NCBI GenBank assembly: GCA_021151825.1
Contig: JAGKWQ010000019.1
Location: forward strand, 1-49,700
Length of the DNA: 49,700 bases
From: Cellvibrionaceae bacterium
Lineage (GTDB): Bacteria > Pseudomonadota > Gammaproteobacteria > Pseudomonadales > Cellvibrionaceae
Direction of reading: 5' to 3'
Shown here: piece after piece, positions 25,309-35,097 of the stretch
Layout: the number at the start of each line of letters is the position of its first letter
How positions within the stretch are numbered: the first letter of the stretch is position 1
Position numbers and translations under genes: made by a program
Notes under the pieces: generated by a model
Databases searched by the model: none
What the model saw: only the letters and a program-made list of their open reading frames with translations
Told to the model about the DNA's origin: nothing

Positions 25309-26232
25309 ATTAAACCGCTCTTTGCCCGAGGCTCATCCGCGACCAGCCGCGCCTTTCTGTTCATTGTGATCATGATGGTGCTGGTGGTGGTTGGTCTCTA
25401 TACCGACAAGCTGGAACCGCTGCGTGAAAAGCTGGCGCAGCTGGTTACACCCTTTTATCAAATTACCAATGTTCCTACCCGCGTTAATGATTGGCGTAAA
25501 GATACTTTTGTATCCCAGGCTGACCTCAAGATGGAAAACGACGCCCTCAAAACCGAACTATTAATCCATCAACGCAAACTTCAACAGTTAGCATCATTAG
25601 CTGCAGAAAACGTGCGTCTGCGCCAATTGCTAAATGCTAGCCAGATGTTGCAGGACACCGTGTTGATCGCCGAGTTGATCGGTGTATCGCCCAACCCGCT
25701 TAGCCATAAAGTCATTATCAATCGCGGTACCAAAGACGGCGCTTTCAAAGGCCAGCCAGTGTTGGATGCTTTTGGTTTGATGGGACAGGTAACCGAGGTG
25801 AGCGAAAACTCCAGTACAGTGCTGTTGATTTCTGATTCCACCCATGCGATTCCGGTACAGGTTAATCGCAATGGTGTGCGTGCGATCGCTGAAGGTACTG
25901 GCGATTTAAACAGCCTGAGTTTGCGCCACGTTTCTGCCAATACGGACATTCGCGCCGGCGATTTGCTGGTGAGTTCGGGAATGGGCGATCGCTTTCCAGT
26001 AGGTTATCCGGTTGCCGAGGTCCTTCAAGTAGTACGTGATCCGGGCAAGGCGTTTTTAACGGTGATTGCCAAGCCAATGGCACGCCTGGATCGCAGCCGC
26101 CATTTGTTATTGGTATTTGAGAATCGCGATCAGGCCAGTGTACCTGGTGCATTAAATATTCCTGCATCAGCACCTGCTTCTTCAGCATCATCCAGTAGTT
26201 CTTCTGCCAGCTCACAGGGTGGGGCACAGTGA
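25309..26232 (+). CDS. mreC: Rod shape-determining protein MreC, probable ATT start
   Basis: MreC links the MreB cytoskeleton to periplasmic wall enzymes. The reading frame is open from 25294. An AGGAG site (25296-25300) sits 8 bases before an ATT at 25309, which would give MKPLFARGSSATSRAFLF, matching the KPLF(A) start of pseudomonad MreC and completing the membrane helix (about 15-31). The first ordinary start codon, GTG 25366, lacks a ribosome site and would remove half the membrane helix. Periplasmic features include a coiled coil (about 58-95, KMENDALKTELLIHQ...LAAENVRLRQLL) and beta domains with LIGVSPNPLSHKVIINRG. The C-terminal tail is Ser/Ala-rich. Its stop overlaps mreD (TGATG). The gene is certain; the ATT start is an inference. 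Confidence 0.92.
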   Translation: MKPLFARGSSATSRAFLFIVIMMVLVVVGLYTDKLEPLREKLAQLVTPFYQITNVPTRVNDWRKDTFVSQADLKMENDALKTELLIHQRKLQQLASLAAENVRLRQLLNASQMLQDTVLIAELIGVSPNPLSHKVIINRGTKDGAFKGQPVLDAFGLMGQVTEVSENSSTVLLISDSTHAIPVQVNRNGVRAIAEGTGDLNSLSLRHVSANTDIRAGDLLVSSGMGDRFPVGYPVAEVLQVVRDPGKAFLTVIAKPMARLDRSRHLLLVFENRDQASVPGALNIPASAPASSASSSSSSASSQGGAQ

Positions 26233-26720
26233 TGCCCTCCCAATCGTTGAATTTTTACCTCATTGTTGCCTTGAGCGTGTTTGTGGCGCTGGTGCTTTCG
26301 GTTTACCCGTTGCCGATGGATATGCGTTGGTGGCGGCCTGAGTTTGTGTTGGTGGTGGCGATTTACTGGATGTTCTTTATGCCGCTCACTGTCAGCTTTC
26401 TCTTTCTATGCGGACTGGGTTTATTCCAGGATTTGCTCGAAGGTGTTCCCTTTGGCCAACACAGCTTGGGGTTGGTGATTGTGGGCTACATCTGCATTTT
26501 GTCCTACCAGCGCGTGCGCAACTTTTCGATCTGGCGCCAGTCGGCGTGGATTTTTGTATTGGTTGGTATTGCGCAACTTACCGATAACTGGGTTCAGGGC
26601 ATGGCTGGACGACCTTTATCGGGTATTCAATTTCTTTATCCTGCACTGACCAGTGCGTTGATTTGGCCACCGTGTTCTTTGTGGCTGGATCGTTTGACTC
26701 ACCACCACCATCACCATTAG
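26232..26720 (+). CDS. mreD: Rod shape-determining protein MreD
   Basis: The 162-residue inner-membrane protein has about five hydrophobic segments and family stretches (PLPMDMRWWRPEFVLVV, LFQDLLEGVPFGQHSLG). It works with MreB, MreC, RodA and PBP2 in elongation. The ATG at 26232 overlaps the mreC stop. The protein ends in six consecutive histidines encoded by cac/cat codons just before the stop, an unusual natural His-tag-like tail. Confidence 0.94.
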   Translation: MPSQSLNFYLIVALSVFVALVLSVYPLPMDMRWWRPEFVLVVAIYWMFFMPLTVSFLFLCGLGLFQDLLEGVPFGQHSLGLVIVGYICILSYQRVRNFSIWRQSAWIFVLVGIAQLTDNWVQGMAGRPLSGIQFLYPALTSALIWPPCSLWLDRLTHHHHHH

Positions 26721-26817
26721 CGTTCTTGCATTTTGGTGGTCAGCCGATGTGCCGGTTCAGGATTTATCCATAAACAATTTATTAAAATAATGTTTTCGTG
26801 TTTTGTCTGGAGTAGTG

Positions 26818-27432
26818 ATGGTGCCGGTGATTCCCGATTTGTATCTTGCCAGTCAGTCTCCACGCCGTCGGGAGCTATTACAGCAAATTGGTGTTAATCA
26901 CGCGGTAATTCGCGCTTCTGTCCCGGAGCAACCTGCGAGTGGTGAGTGCGCGCTTGATTATGTCCAGCGTCTAGCCCGCGAGAAAGCGGTTGCCGGTTTT
27001 GCTGAATTACAACACCAACAATTGCCGTTAGCACCGGTATTGGGGGCTGATACGCTGGGATTAGTCGACGGTGAGATCCTGGAAAAACCGCGCGATAAAG
27101 CTCATGCCCACGCGATGTTGCGCCAGCTTTCCGGTCGCACCCATGAAGTGATTACAGCGATTGCACTGCATGATCAAGCGCATCAGGCCCACCGTCTTTC
27201 CATCACCCGTGTGACCTTCCGCGAATTGAGTGATGCCGAAATTGATGCTTACTGGAAAACCGGCGAACCGCAGGATAAAGCCGGCGGTTACGGGATTCAG
27301 GGATTGGGCGCGGTATTTGTCAAAGAAATTCACGGCAGCTATTCCTGTGTAGTGGGATTGCCGATTGAAGCAACCTGCGAATTATTGCGCGAGTTTAATG
27401 TGCCCTGGTGGTCGGCGGGAGTTGACGCATGA
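26818..27432 (+). CDS. maf: Maf-family nucleoside triphosphate pyrophosphatase
   Basis: A 204-residue Maf/YhdE-like house-cleaning enzyme that hydrolyses non-canonical or excess NTPs (dTTP/UTP type in E. coli YhdE) to monophosphates. It contains LASQSPRRRELLQQIG at the start, the catalytic region VLGADTLGLVDGEILEKP and the motif GRTHEVITAIAL. KAGGYGIQGLGAVFV follows near residue 160. ATG 26818 is chosen for the GGAG 5 bases before it. Its stop overlaps rng (ATGA), and the mreD-maf-rng order is conserved in Gammaproteobacteria. Confidence 0.93.
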   Translation: MVPVIPDLYLASQSPRRRELLQQIGVNHAVIRASVPEQPASGECALDYVQRLAREKAVAGFAELQHQQLPLAPVLGADTLGLVDGEILEKPRDKAHAHAMLRQLSGRTHEVITAIALHDQAHQAHRLSITRVTFRELSDAEIDAYWKTGEPQDKAGGYGIQGLGAVFVKEIHGSYSCVVGLPIEATCELLREFNVPWWSAGVDA

Positions 27433-28898
27433 GTGAAGAAATCCTGATTAACGTCTCCCCGGTGGAGACGCGTGTTGCCTTGGTAGAAAACGGAGTGGTG
27501 CAGGAGTTTTATATCGAGCGTAGCCACGGCGAGACCTACGTGGGTAACATCTATAAAGGCAAAGTCGTGCGGGTATTGCCCGGTATGCAAGCCGCGTTTG
27601 TCGATATCGGGTTGGAGCGCACCGGTTTTATCCACGCCGCTGACATGATGCCCGAGCCCCCGGAAGGTGAAGTGCGCCGCACGGAAGTCCCCGATATTCG
27701 CTCTCTGGTGCGCGAAGGCCAGACATTATTAGTACAAGTTGCCAAAGATCCCATCAGCACCAAAGGTGCCCGACTTACAACTCATCTCACCTTGTCGTCT
27801 CGTTATCTGGTGTATATGCCGAATGCCAATCATATTGGCGTGTCCACGCGGATTGAGGATGAACCCGAGCGCGAACGCTTGCGCAGTGCAGTGGAAACCG
27901 CTGCTACCGAGCAGGAAATCCGCGGCGGATTTATTGTGCGTACGGTGGCAGAAGGTGCTGAAGCCGGGGCTATTGTTGCGGATATCCCATTCCTGTTGCG
28001 CTTATGGGAGGATTTAACGCAAAAGTTACCGGGCCTTGGCGTACCAGCGGAACTTCATCGCGATATGCCGCTCTATCTGCGCGCCTTGCGCGATATGGCG
28101 CGGGCGCCGATTGATCGGGTGCGGGTGGACTCGCGGCTTACCTACCAGCAAATGCTGGAATTTGTGTCCAAGTATTCACCGCAATTAATCGATTTGATTG
28201 ACCTCTACAGCGGTGATCGACCATTGTTGGAGCTGTATGGTGTTGAAGAAGAAATCCATCGCGCCCTGGAACCGCGTGTAGCCTTGAAATCTAATGGTTA
28301 TCTGATTATCGAACAGACCGAAGCCATGACCACCGTGGATGTAAACACAGGTGCGTTTGTTGGCCACCGCAATCTGGAAGAGACGATTTTCAAAACCAAC
28401 CTGGAAGCGGCGACTGCCATTGCGCGCCAACTGCGGCTGCGCAATTTGGGTGGAATTATCATTCTCGATTTTATCGATATGAAAGACCCTGAGCACCAGC
28501 GCCAGGTATTACGTACGTTGGAAAAGGCGCTGGAAAAAGATCATGCCAAAACGCGGATCACCGGTGTGTCTGAATTGGGCTTGGTGGAGATGGCGCGCAA
28601 ACGTACGCGCGAATCTTTGGAGCAAATGCTGTGCGAACCATGCCCGGTGTGTCAGGGTCGGGGGCAAGTAAAATCAGCAGAGACGGTATGTTACGAAATT
28701 TTTCGTGAAATCCTGCGCATGGCGCGCACCTACGATAATGAAAAATTTTTGGTGCTGGCATCGCAACTGGTGGTAGATCGCTTGCTTGATGAGGAGGCTG
28801 CTTACGTGGCGGATTTGGAAGCATTTATCCGGCGCACCATCGAGTTCAGGGTTGAAGCGCTCTTTCATCAAGAGCAATACGACATTGTGTTAGTTTAA
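27429..28898 (+). CDS. rng: Ribonuclease G
   Basis: The 489-residue protein has the same length as E. coli RNase G. An N-terminal S1 domain (about 35-120, GNIYKGKVVRVLPGMQAAFVD) precedes the RNase E/G catalytic domain. Catalytic Asp residues are visible in TTVDVNTGAF and ILDFIDMKDPEHQ, and the zinc-link motif is CEPCPVCQGRG near residue 400. It matures the 5' end of 16S rRNA and degrades some mRNAs. It is translationally coupled to maf and followed by yhdP after 28 bases. Confidence 0.96.
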   Translation: MSEEILINVSPVETRVALVENGVVQEFYIERSHGETYVGNIYKGKVVRVLPGMQAAFVDIGLERTGFIHAADMMPEPPEGEVRRTEVPDIRSLVREGQTLLVQVAKDPISTKGARLTTHLTLSSRYLVYMPNANHIGVSTRIEDEPERERLRSAVETAATEQEIRGGFIVRTVAEGAEAGAIVADIPFLLRLWEDLTQKLPGLGVPAELHRDMPLYLRALRDMARAPIDRVRVDSRLTYQQMLEFVSKYSPQLIDLIDLYSGDRPLLELYGVEEEIHRALEPRVALKSNGYLIIEQTEAMTTVDVNTGAFVGHRNLEETIFKTNLEAATAIARQLRLRNLGGIIILDFIDMKDPEHQRQVLRTLEKALEKDHAKTRITGVSELGLVEMARKRTRESLEQMLCEPCPVCQGRGQVKSAETVCYEIFREILRMARTYDNEKFLVLASQLVVDRLLDEEAAYVADLEAFIRRTIEFRVEALFHQEQYDIVLV

Positions 28899-28926
28899 TT
28901 TTTTATTCCGGAAGCCCTGAAGGTAC

Positions 28927-31900
28927 ATGAGTCGCGCATTTCGCAAATTGGTTAAATGGTGCTACCTGCTGGCCGCCATCGCCCTGATTTTATTGGCGGT
29001 GCTGGTGCAGTCCGGGCGCAGTTTTTCCCATTTGTTGGGCGACTACAACCAAAGCATCGCCGATTATTTTTCGTCGCGCCTGAATGCGCAAGTCAGCATT
29101 GGCCATATTGAATCCGAATGGGCGGGGTTGAAGCCCAGTCTGGTGGTGCAGGATTTCACCATCAAAAGCCAGGATAACCAACCGATCATCGCCCTGAAAC
29201 AGGCGCGCTTGCGTCTGGATATGCTCGAATCCCTGCTCAATTTCAGCCCGGTCTGGAGCAATTTAATCCTTAATCAGGTGGACATGAGTTTTGTCCAGAC
29301 CGAAGACGGCTTTTGGGAAGTTCCCGGTTTGCCGCGCAAGGCAAAACCGGAAGGTGAGACCGGTGTTCAAATCGATGCACTGATCGATATGCTGCTGTTA
29401 TCCGGTCGCATCGAATTCCAGCGCAGTCATCTTAGCTTTACCTTCAATTCCGGCCATCAAATGACGCTGGATTCCCCCTATCTCTTGATGGAAAACGCCG
29501 ATGGCTTTCATCGTTTATCGCTGCAAATTGATGTGGATGAACAGCCGCGCAGTGTTTATCTGGTGGCTGAAGGCAAGGGCGACCCACGCGACCAGCGGCA
29601 TTTCCATAGCAAAGGTTATTTGCAACTGAATCGCTTCCCGACCAGTGAACCCATTGCTGCTGCCAGTGCCTTTTTACTCGGCGGAAAATCGGCATTGCAG
29701 GGTGAAGGGCAGGTAGATGCGAATATCTGGTTTGAAACGCGCAAGGGTGAAAAGGGCGAGAGCGGCAAGGGTTACGATCTGGTCGGAAGCCTCGGGGTCC
29801 AGCGTTTGGCGTTGCCACTTGGTGAGCGTCATTTGGCGATGGATGATTTCGCGACCGAAATGACCGGCTTCTGGATGCCCGGTGGCGAATGGCGGTTGGC
29901 TTTGCAGCAAATCAATGCATCGATGAAGGATGAACAGGTTACCGGCCTGAATGTGGCCGCGACCTCCGCCGGTTTCCAGCAGCCGGTGAAAGTGAGTCTG
30001 GATAACCTCGATCTGGAGCGCTTCAACAATATCCTTAACGACGCGGGCGTGCTGGGCGAAGGGCGTTTGCGCGAGGTATTACAGACGTTGCATCCGCGCG
30101 GCCAATTCCGCAATGTGCAATTAACCCTGCCTGTGAAAAATCCTAAAGAATGGCAGGTGCACGCCAATCTTGAGCAGGTGGCGGTAAATGCCTGGCAAGG
30201 CGTTCCCGGGTTGGTGGGGGTGGATGGTTACGTGCAAGCGGGGCAAAACGGTGGCTTTGTCGATATCGATTCCCGCCGTGGATTCTCCATGCATTACTCG
30301 CCGACCTATACCGACCCCATGGTGTACGACACCGCCAAAGGCCAGGTTGCCTGGCATCTGCAACCGGAAAAAAACCAGATCTACGTCAACAGCGGCCTGC
30401 TGGAGTTTCGCCAGGGTGAAGAGGTCGCGCGCGGGTATATGTGGCTGGGATTACCCTGGAAGCGCAATACCGGTGATATCGATCTGTTTTTACAAATTGG
30501 CGGAAAACAGCTCAACGCCAGCCTCTATAAAAAATACACCCCCGCCACGGTACCGGCCTCCCTGGCGGATTGGTTAACCAAAAGTATCGGGCTGGAAAAC
30601 CCGGGCAAGGCGAGCGAAGCGGGATTTTTATATCGCGGCACGCTCAATACCAAAAACGCGATGGCGCGGACTTTCCAGTTGTATCTGGACCTGCAACAGG
30701 CAGCGCTTGATTACCACCCCGGTTGGCCTGCACTGACAAATATGGATGGCCGGCTATTGGTCAGTGATGCCCATATTGCAGCCAGTGTTTCTGCTGCCAA
30801 AGTATTTGATAGCAAGGTCGAGCACGCCGAGGTTCGCGTGAATCCGCGTGCGGGAAAAGCGGGTTCGCTCTTGCAAGTCAAAGGGCAAATCGCGGGTCTG
30901 GCGAGCGATGGTATCCGTGTATTGCGCGAAGGTGAAATGCGTAAATACATGGGGTCCAGCCTTGACTCATGGAGTATGCAAGGTGACATGGTGGCGCGCC
31001 TGGATCTGGATATCCCTATCGGCACTGGCGAACAAAACGCGAAAGATCATCGCCAGCAAGTGGATGTTGATCTTAAATCGCCATTGTTTGAGTTGCAGAA
31101 TCTGAACCTGAGTGTGACGGACCTCAGTGGCCATATTAGTTACAACAGCGAAACCGGTGTGGGCAGTGAGCAATTGCGCGGGCAAGTATTTGGTGAGCCG
31201 CTGGAAGCCCAACTGAGCACGCAAAAGCAGGATGGTTTTAACAAGACGTTGATTAGCCTGGATGGTGCAGTTGATGCCCGCCAACTTGCCTTTTGGAGCA
31301 AGCGCCCGGAAGTATTATTTATGCAGGGAACCTTGCCCTATAAGGCGATGGTGGAACTCAACCATCGCCCGCGCGGGGATATTGTTCCGCCGGAGCTCAG
31401 CCCGGAAGCGATAGAAATCAAAGCCGAAACGCCGGCAGAGTTTGCCAGCAAGGCCTTTGCTACCATCACTGTGACCAGCGATTTGCAAGGCGTTAGTGCG
31501 GATTTGCCCGCGCCCTATGGTAAAGCGGGCATGGCTAGCAGACCCTTGGTATTCCAGTATTGGTTGCAGGAAACCCAATCCCAGATTCATCTGGCCTATG
31601 GCGATAATGTCCAGGCCCTGCTGCGTATGGATCGTCGCAACAATAACCTGCTGGCTGCCAATATTGCCCTGGGTGCCGAGGCACACTTGAGCGATAAGCC
31701 CGAATTTGTCGTTTCCGGTTTGGTTCCTGATGTGGATCTGGATCAGTGGAAAATCGTGCAAGCGCGTTATCAGGCCTATGTGGATCAGTTGACATCAGTA
31801 GTAGTTAACCCGCTCAGGCATCCCTCTACTCCCCAGGAAGTAGAGGAGTTATTGGCTGCTGAATCCGAAGCGGTGGGGCGTATAGGTGGCTTGCCGTTCA

Positions 31901-33195
31901 GGACTGATCTGGTGATTGGTCGCTATGACGTGGGCAGTTTGCGCCTGGAAAACCTCAATCTGGTTGCAGTGCCTGTCAAAGCCGGTTGGAAGTTGAATAT
32001 TGAAAATCCGCAGGTTGCGGGCGAATTATTAGTACCTTCAAGCAAGCTGGCGCCGTTGGAGGTTAATCTGGAGCGGTTGGCATTAACCAGGGCCGCATTG
32101 GGCCAGGAAGGCATTGCCGAAACAAACGTCGCCCAATCGATAGATTCTTCGCCCTCCGAAACTGATGCTGCGGTTGATCCCGTACCGGCTATTGATCCCG
32201 CTGCCGCAACGCCAGATGTTGCTCCTGCCATTGCCGATACAACTATCACCGCAGGACCTGAACGCCAATTACTTGATCCGCGCTCCATGCCCCTGGCAAA
32301 TATTGCCGTAAAGTCCCTTTCACTGGATGGCAATAACTACGGTAACTGGTCTTTGCAGCTGCGCCCTGACGGGAAAGGCGTGGTGATTGATAAAATTCGC
32401 GGCAGTATCCGAGGTGTGACTATTGGTGGCGCTAATGATCAGGGCGCAAAAATATTCTGGCAGGAAACTACGCAGGGCGTTCAAACCCGTTTTGTTGGCA
32501 CCCTGACTGCTGGCGATATAGGTGCAGTACTCCGCGAATGGGAAAAGCCCGACACTATCGAAAGCACCCGTGCCGTTTATCAGGCCGATTTATTCTGGCC
32601 GGGTTCGCCACAGGATTTCTCTGCTGTTGAGTTGGGTGGCGAGATGACCATCCACATGGAAAATGGCCGCTTTAAACGTGAAGCCAGCGCTGGCGACGGT
32701 ATTTTGCGTTTGTTATCTATCCTGAACTTTGACTCGTTGGCGCGACGTATGCGGCTGGATTTTTCCGATCTCTACAAAAGCGGTTTGGCCTACGATGAAA
32801 TCAACGGCAAGGTACGTTTTAATCAAGGCACATTAGTATTTGAAGACCCGCTACTGGTGCGTACCCCTTCAAGTGGTTTGCAGATGGCGGGCACCATTAA
32901 TTTGCGCGATGAAACTATCAACACCCGTTTGGTGGCGACTTTACCGGTGGCTGGCAACCTAACCTTCTTTGCGGCACTGGCGACTGGTTTACCGGCAGCG
33001 GCAGGGGTTTATCTGGTGAGTAAACTGTTTAAGAAACAGGTAGATCAAGCGACCAGTATCAGCTACACCATTAACGGCAGCTGGGATGAACCTCAAATGA
33101 GTTTTGATCGCTTATTTGAAAGTGAAAAAAGTTTGCGTGACAGTGTGAATAAACCGAAGGCCGGTGAAAGCCCACAGGAAAAACTGCCACCTTGA
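28927..33195 (+). CDS. yhdP: YhdP-family AsmA-like envelope protein
   Basis: The 1422-residue protein has an N-terminal membrane helix (about 12-30) and a long repetitive-beta periplasmic body with a C-terminal AsmA-like region. Conserved family parts include GHIESEWAGLKPSLVVQDF near 56 and the closing segment RFNQGTLVFEDPLLVRTPSS. YhdP and its relatives are thought to bridge inner and outer membranes and carry phospholipid. An Ala/Pro/Asp-rich low-complexity stretch lies at about 1065-1115. GAAGG precedes the ATG. It is the last gene of the mre cluster and is followed by a strong terminator. Confidence 0.92.
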   Translation: MSRAFRKLVKWCYLLAAIALILLAVLVQSGRSFSHLLGDYNQSIADYFSSRLNAQVSIGHIESEWAGLKPSLVVQDFTIKSQDNQPIIALKQARLRLDMLESLLNFSPVWSNLILNQVDMSFVQTEDGFWEVPGLPRKAKPEGETGVQIDALIDMLLLSGRIEFQRSHLSFTFNSGHQMTLDSPYLLMENADGFHRLSLQIDVDEQPRSVYLVAEGKGDPRDQRHFHSKGYLQLNRFPTSEPIAAASAFLLGGKSALQGEGQVDANIWFETRKGEKGESGKGYDLVGSLGVQRLALPLGERHLAMDDFATEMTGFWMPGGEWRLALQQINASMKDEQVTGLNVAATSAGFQQPVKVSLDNLDLERFNNILNDAGVLGEGRLREVLQTLHPRGQFRNVQLTLPVKNPKEWQVHANLEQVAVNAWQGVPGLVGVDGYVQAGQNGGFVDIDSRRGFSMHYSPTYTDPMVYDTAKGQVAWHLQPEKNQIYVNSGLLEFRQGEEVARGYMWLGLPWKRNTGDIDLFLQIGGKQLNASLYKKYTPATVPASLADWLTKSIGLENPGKASEAGFLYRGTLNTKNAMARTFQLYLDLQQAALDYHPGWPALTNMDGRLLVSDAHIAASVSAAKVFDSKVEHAEVRVNPRAGKAGSLLQVKGQIAGLASDGIRVLREGEMRKYMGSSLDSWSMQGDMVARLDLDIPIGTGEQNAKDHRQQVDVDLKSPLFELQNLNLSVTDLSGHISYNSETGVGSEQLRGQVFGEPLEAQLSTQKQDGFNKTLISLDGAVDARQLAFWSKRPEVLFMQGTLPYKAMVELNHRPRGDIVPPELSPEAIEIKAETPAEFASKAFATITVTSDLQGVSADLPAPYGKAGMASRPLVFQYWLQETQSQIHLAYGDNVQALLRMDRRNNNLLAANIALGAEAHLSDKPEFVVSGLVPDVDLDQWKIVQARYQAYVDQLTSVVVNPLRHPSTPQEVEELLAAESEAVGRIGGLPFRTDLVIGRYDVGSLRLENLNLVAVPVKAGWKLNIENPQVAGELLVPSSKLAPLEVNLERLALTRAALGQEGIAETNVAQSIDSSPSETDAAVDPVPAIDPAAATPDVAPAIADTTITAGPERQLLDPRSMPLANIAVKSLSLDGNNYGNWSLQLRPDGKGVVIDKIRGSIRGVTIGGANDQGAKIFWQETTQGVQTRFVGTLTAGDIGAVLREWEKPDTIESTRAVYQADLFWPGSPQDFSAVELGGEMTIHMENGRFKREASAGDGILRLLSILNFDSLARRMRLDFSDLYKSGLAYDEINGKVRFNQGTLVFEDPLLVRTPSSGLQMAGTINLRDETINTRLVATLPVAGNLTFFAALATGLPAAAGVYLVSKLFKKQVDQATSISYTINGSWDEPQMSFDRLFESEKSLRDSVNKPKAGESPQEKLPP

Positions 33196-33228
33196 TGCCA
33201 CTATTGTGATGTCGGTGTAGATAAAGAA

Positions 33229-33257
33229 AAAAAGCGCCGTATGCGGCGCTTTTTTTA
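33229..33257. terminator. Terminator of the mre-rng-yhdP cluster
   Basis: AAAAAGCGCCG (33229-33239) pairs perfectly with CGGCGCTTTTT (33244-33254), loop TATG, with T to 33257. The A run on the left lets it also act on the convergent metal-efflux operon. Confidence 0.9.
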
Positions 33258-33286
33258 TGGGGGAAACGAAGCGAAAAAAATGAATT

Positions 33287-33697
33287 TTATGGATTGATTA
33301 ACACCTGGATTTGACTGCCCGGTGGCGGCACAAAATCCAGCCTTGCCTGGTAATCCACACCGGTTTTGCGCCAGGCTTTTTCCGCATCAAATATCTGTTC
33401 CGGTTGTGCTGTGACTGTGCTGAGAAGTGTGCCGGAAGTATCGATAATCCGTAATTGCAAATCTGCGACAGGATAAATTGCACGCTTGTGGCGCTGGAAA
33501 ATTTTCGCTGTAAAGTGTGCTCCATCGTCAGCCGATATAATTCGCGCGGCTTTAATTTTCCAATCGCGATTAGTATCGAGTTGATAAGAATATTGATCGC
33601 GATTGGGTTGCCCTGCACTTTGTACTTGAGCGCAGGCACCCAGTAAAAAAAACAGCACCAAGCTCAACAAGTAATGTGTGCGATTGAAAATGTTCAT
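33287..33697 (-). CDS. Small lipoprotein in the metal-efflux operon
   Basis: The 136-residue protein has a lipoprotein signal (FFLLGAC, lipid-modified Cys at residue 22). The mature part is predicted beta-rich (YSYQLDTNRDWKIKAARII, LQLRIIDTSGTLLSTVTAQPEQIFDA). I do not recognise the family. Its ATG overlaps the stop of the outer-membrane factor gene (ATGA), and GGGAG precedes it. It is the last gene of the RND efflux operon, so a role in assembly or metal handling of that system is inferred. Confidence 0.75.
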   Translation of the reverse strand: MNIFNRTHYLLSLVLFFLLGACAQVQSAGQPNRDQYSYQLDTNRDWKIKAARIISADDGAHFTAKIFQRHKRAIYPVADLQLRIIDTSGTLLSTVTAQPEQIFDAEKAWRKTGVDYQARLDFVPPPGSQIQVLINP

Positions 33698-35097
33698 TGC
33701 AAACTCCCGGCAGAATTATCAGTTGGGTGAGTGGTTGAGGAATTGGATGAAATAACGGGTTCAAGCGTGAACGGATTTAACTCTCCCCCTGCCAGGCGTA
33801 ATTGATAATGGCTACGCAAGGCTTCTACCCGGCTTTCCACTTCCGCGAGTGCGGCGCGGGCGTGCTGTTGTTGGCCGAGAAGTAATCCCTGTAAATCCTG
33901 TTCGCCGAGACGATAGGCTTTTTGCAGCAGGCGCGCGTTTTCGCCCAGGTTGTCGGCCATCTGTTTGGCCAGTTGCCAGCGATGAAATTCGCTGTTGGTT
34001 TGGTGATAACGATTTTCTGCTTCAGCCCTGAGTGAGCGTTGCAGGATTTCTTTATCCGCACGCGCGATAGATTCTTCGGCATAACGCTGGCGCATGGCCT
34101 GGCTACGCTGGCTGCCGGGAATGGGCATACTCAAACGCACTCCCACAATACTTTCTTCCCCAAAAGATTCGCGCCCGCTGAACACGGCCACACTCGGGTC
34201 GGGGATACGATCAAGCCTGGCTTTATCTGCCGCAGCGCTCGCTGCATTGAGGCTGGCATTTGCTTGCTGCAATTCGGGTTGGTTGTGAAGCAGGCGTTCC
34301 TGCCATTCGGTCAACTCACCTTTTAGTGGTTGTGGCTCGGGAATCGCTGTTAAGTCCGGAGTATCAAGGGCGAGGGTATTACCTGGCGTGTTATCCGTTG
34401 TGAATGCGCGTTTTTCACTATCAATAATTGGCTGCACAAACGTCGGCAAAGTGGCGGCCGGGTAACGGATATGGAAAACCGTCCAGCGATTCACGGCCTC
34501 CTGATATACAGCGTTGAGTTCTCGCTCCAGTGCCTGGCTTTCTGCCGCTGCAAGGCGAACATCCAGTGCGGGGGCGTCACCGGCTTTAACCCGATGTTCT
34601 ACCGCCCGTAAGTTGGTGCGGGCAAATGCTAACTCCCGTTCTAGCAAGGCGCGGCTGGCACTGGCGTGGAGTGCATCGAGATAGTGGTTTATCAACTCGC
34701 TAATGGCGCTGCGCAACCCGGCTTGCTCACTGGCTTCCGCAAAGCTATGTAACGCAGCGGCCTGGCGACGGCTTGCAGCGCCTTTGCCCGGCAAGCGAAC
34801 ACTGCGTTCCAGTTCGATATTCCACTCACGCGACTTATCCATACCTGCCAATTCCGGCTGCTCATATTCCCGCTCCTGGCGGCTGTAGCTGGCGTTCCAT
34901 TCGTAGCCCGAATTGGCAGTTTGTGCCGCCTCGGCCTCTAAGCCGCGTTTGTGTGCTGCGATTCGCTGGATAGCCGGATCATCTGCCAGCCATTGGGCAA
35001 TTTGGGTCTGGTTAATCAATTCAGGTTGGGCAAAAGCGATGGGTACAAAACCCAGCACAATCGCCAGTGTCAGTGGTTTTAACAGTAACGATTTCAC
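33694..35097 (-). CDS. CzcC-like outer-membrane efflux channel
   Basis: A TolC-fold outer-membrane factor of 467 residues, the exit duct of the RND pump. The start is GTG 35097, with GAGGGG about 10 bases upstream and overlap with the upstream stop (TAGTG); a TTG 36 bases earlier has no ribosome site. A signal peptide (KSLLLKPLTLAIVLGFVPIAFAQ) precedes long alpha-helical hairpin segments rich in Ala, Gln and Glu, with two OEP repeats (about 60-215 and 270-440) and VGVRLSMPIPGSQRSQAM typical of CzcC. Co-translation with neighbours on both sides is clear. Confidence 0.9.
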   Translation of the reverse strand: MKSLLLKPLTLAIVLGFVPIAFAQPELINQTQIAQWLADDPAIQRIAAHKRGLEAEAAQTANSGYEWNASYSRQEREYEQPELAGMDKSREWNIELERSVRLPGKGAASRRQAAALHSFAEASEQAGLRSAISELINHYLDALHASASRALLERELAFARTNLRAVEHRVKAGDAPALDVRLAAAESQALERELNAVYQEAVNRWTVFHIRYPAATLPTFVQPIIDSEKRAFTTDNTPGNTLALDTPDLTAIPEPQPLKGELTEWQERLLHNQPELQQANASLNAASAAADKARLDRIPDPSVAVFSGRESFGEESIVGVRLSMPIPGSQRSQAMRQRYAEESIARADKEILQRSLRAEAENRYHQTNSEFHRWQLAKQMADNLGENARLLQKAYRLGEQDLQGLLLGQQQHARAALAEVESRVEALRSHYQLRLAGGELNPFTLEPVISSNSSTTHPTDNSAGSLQ

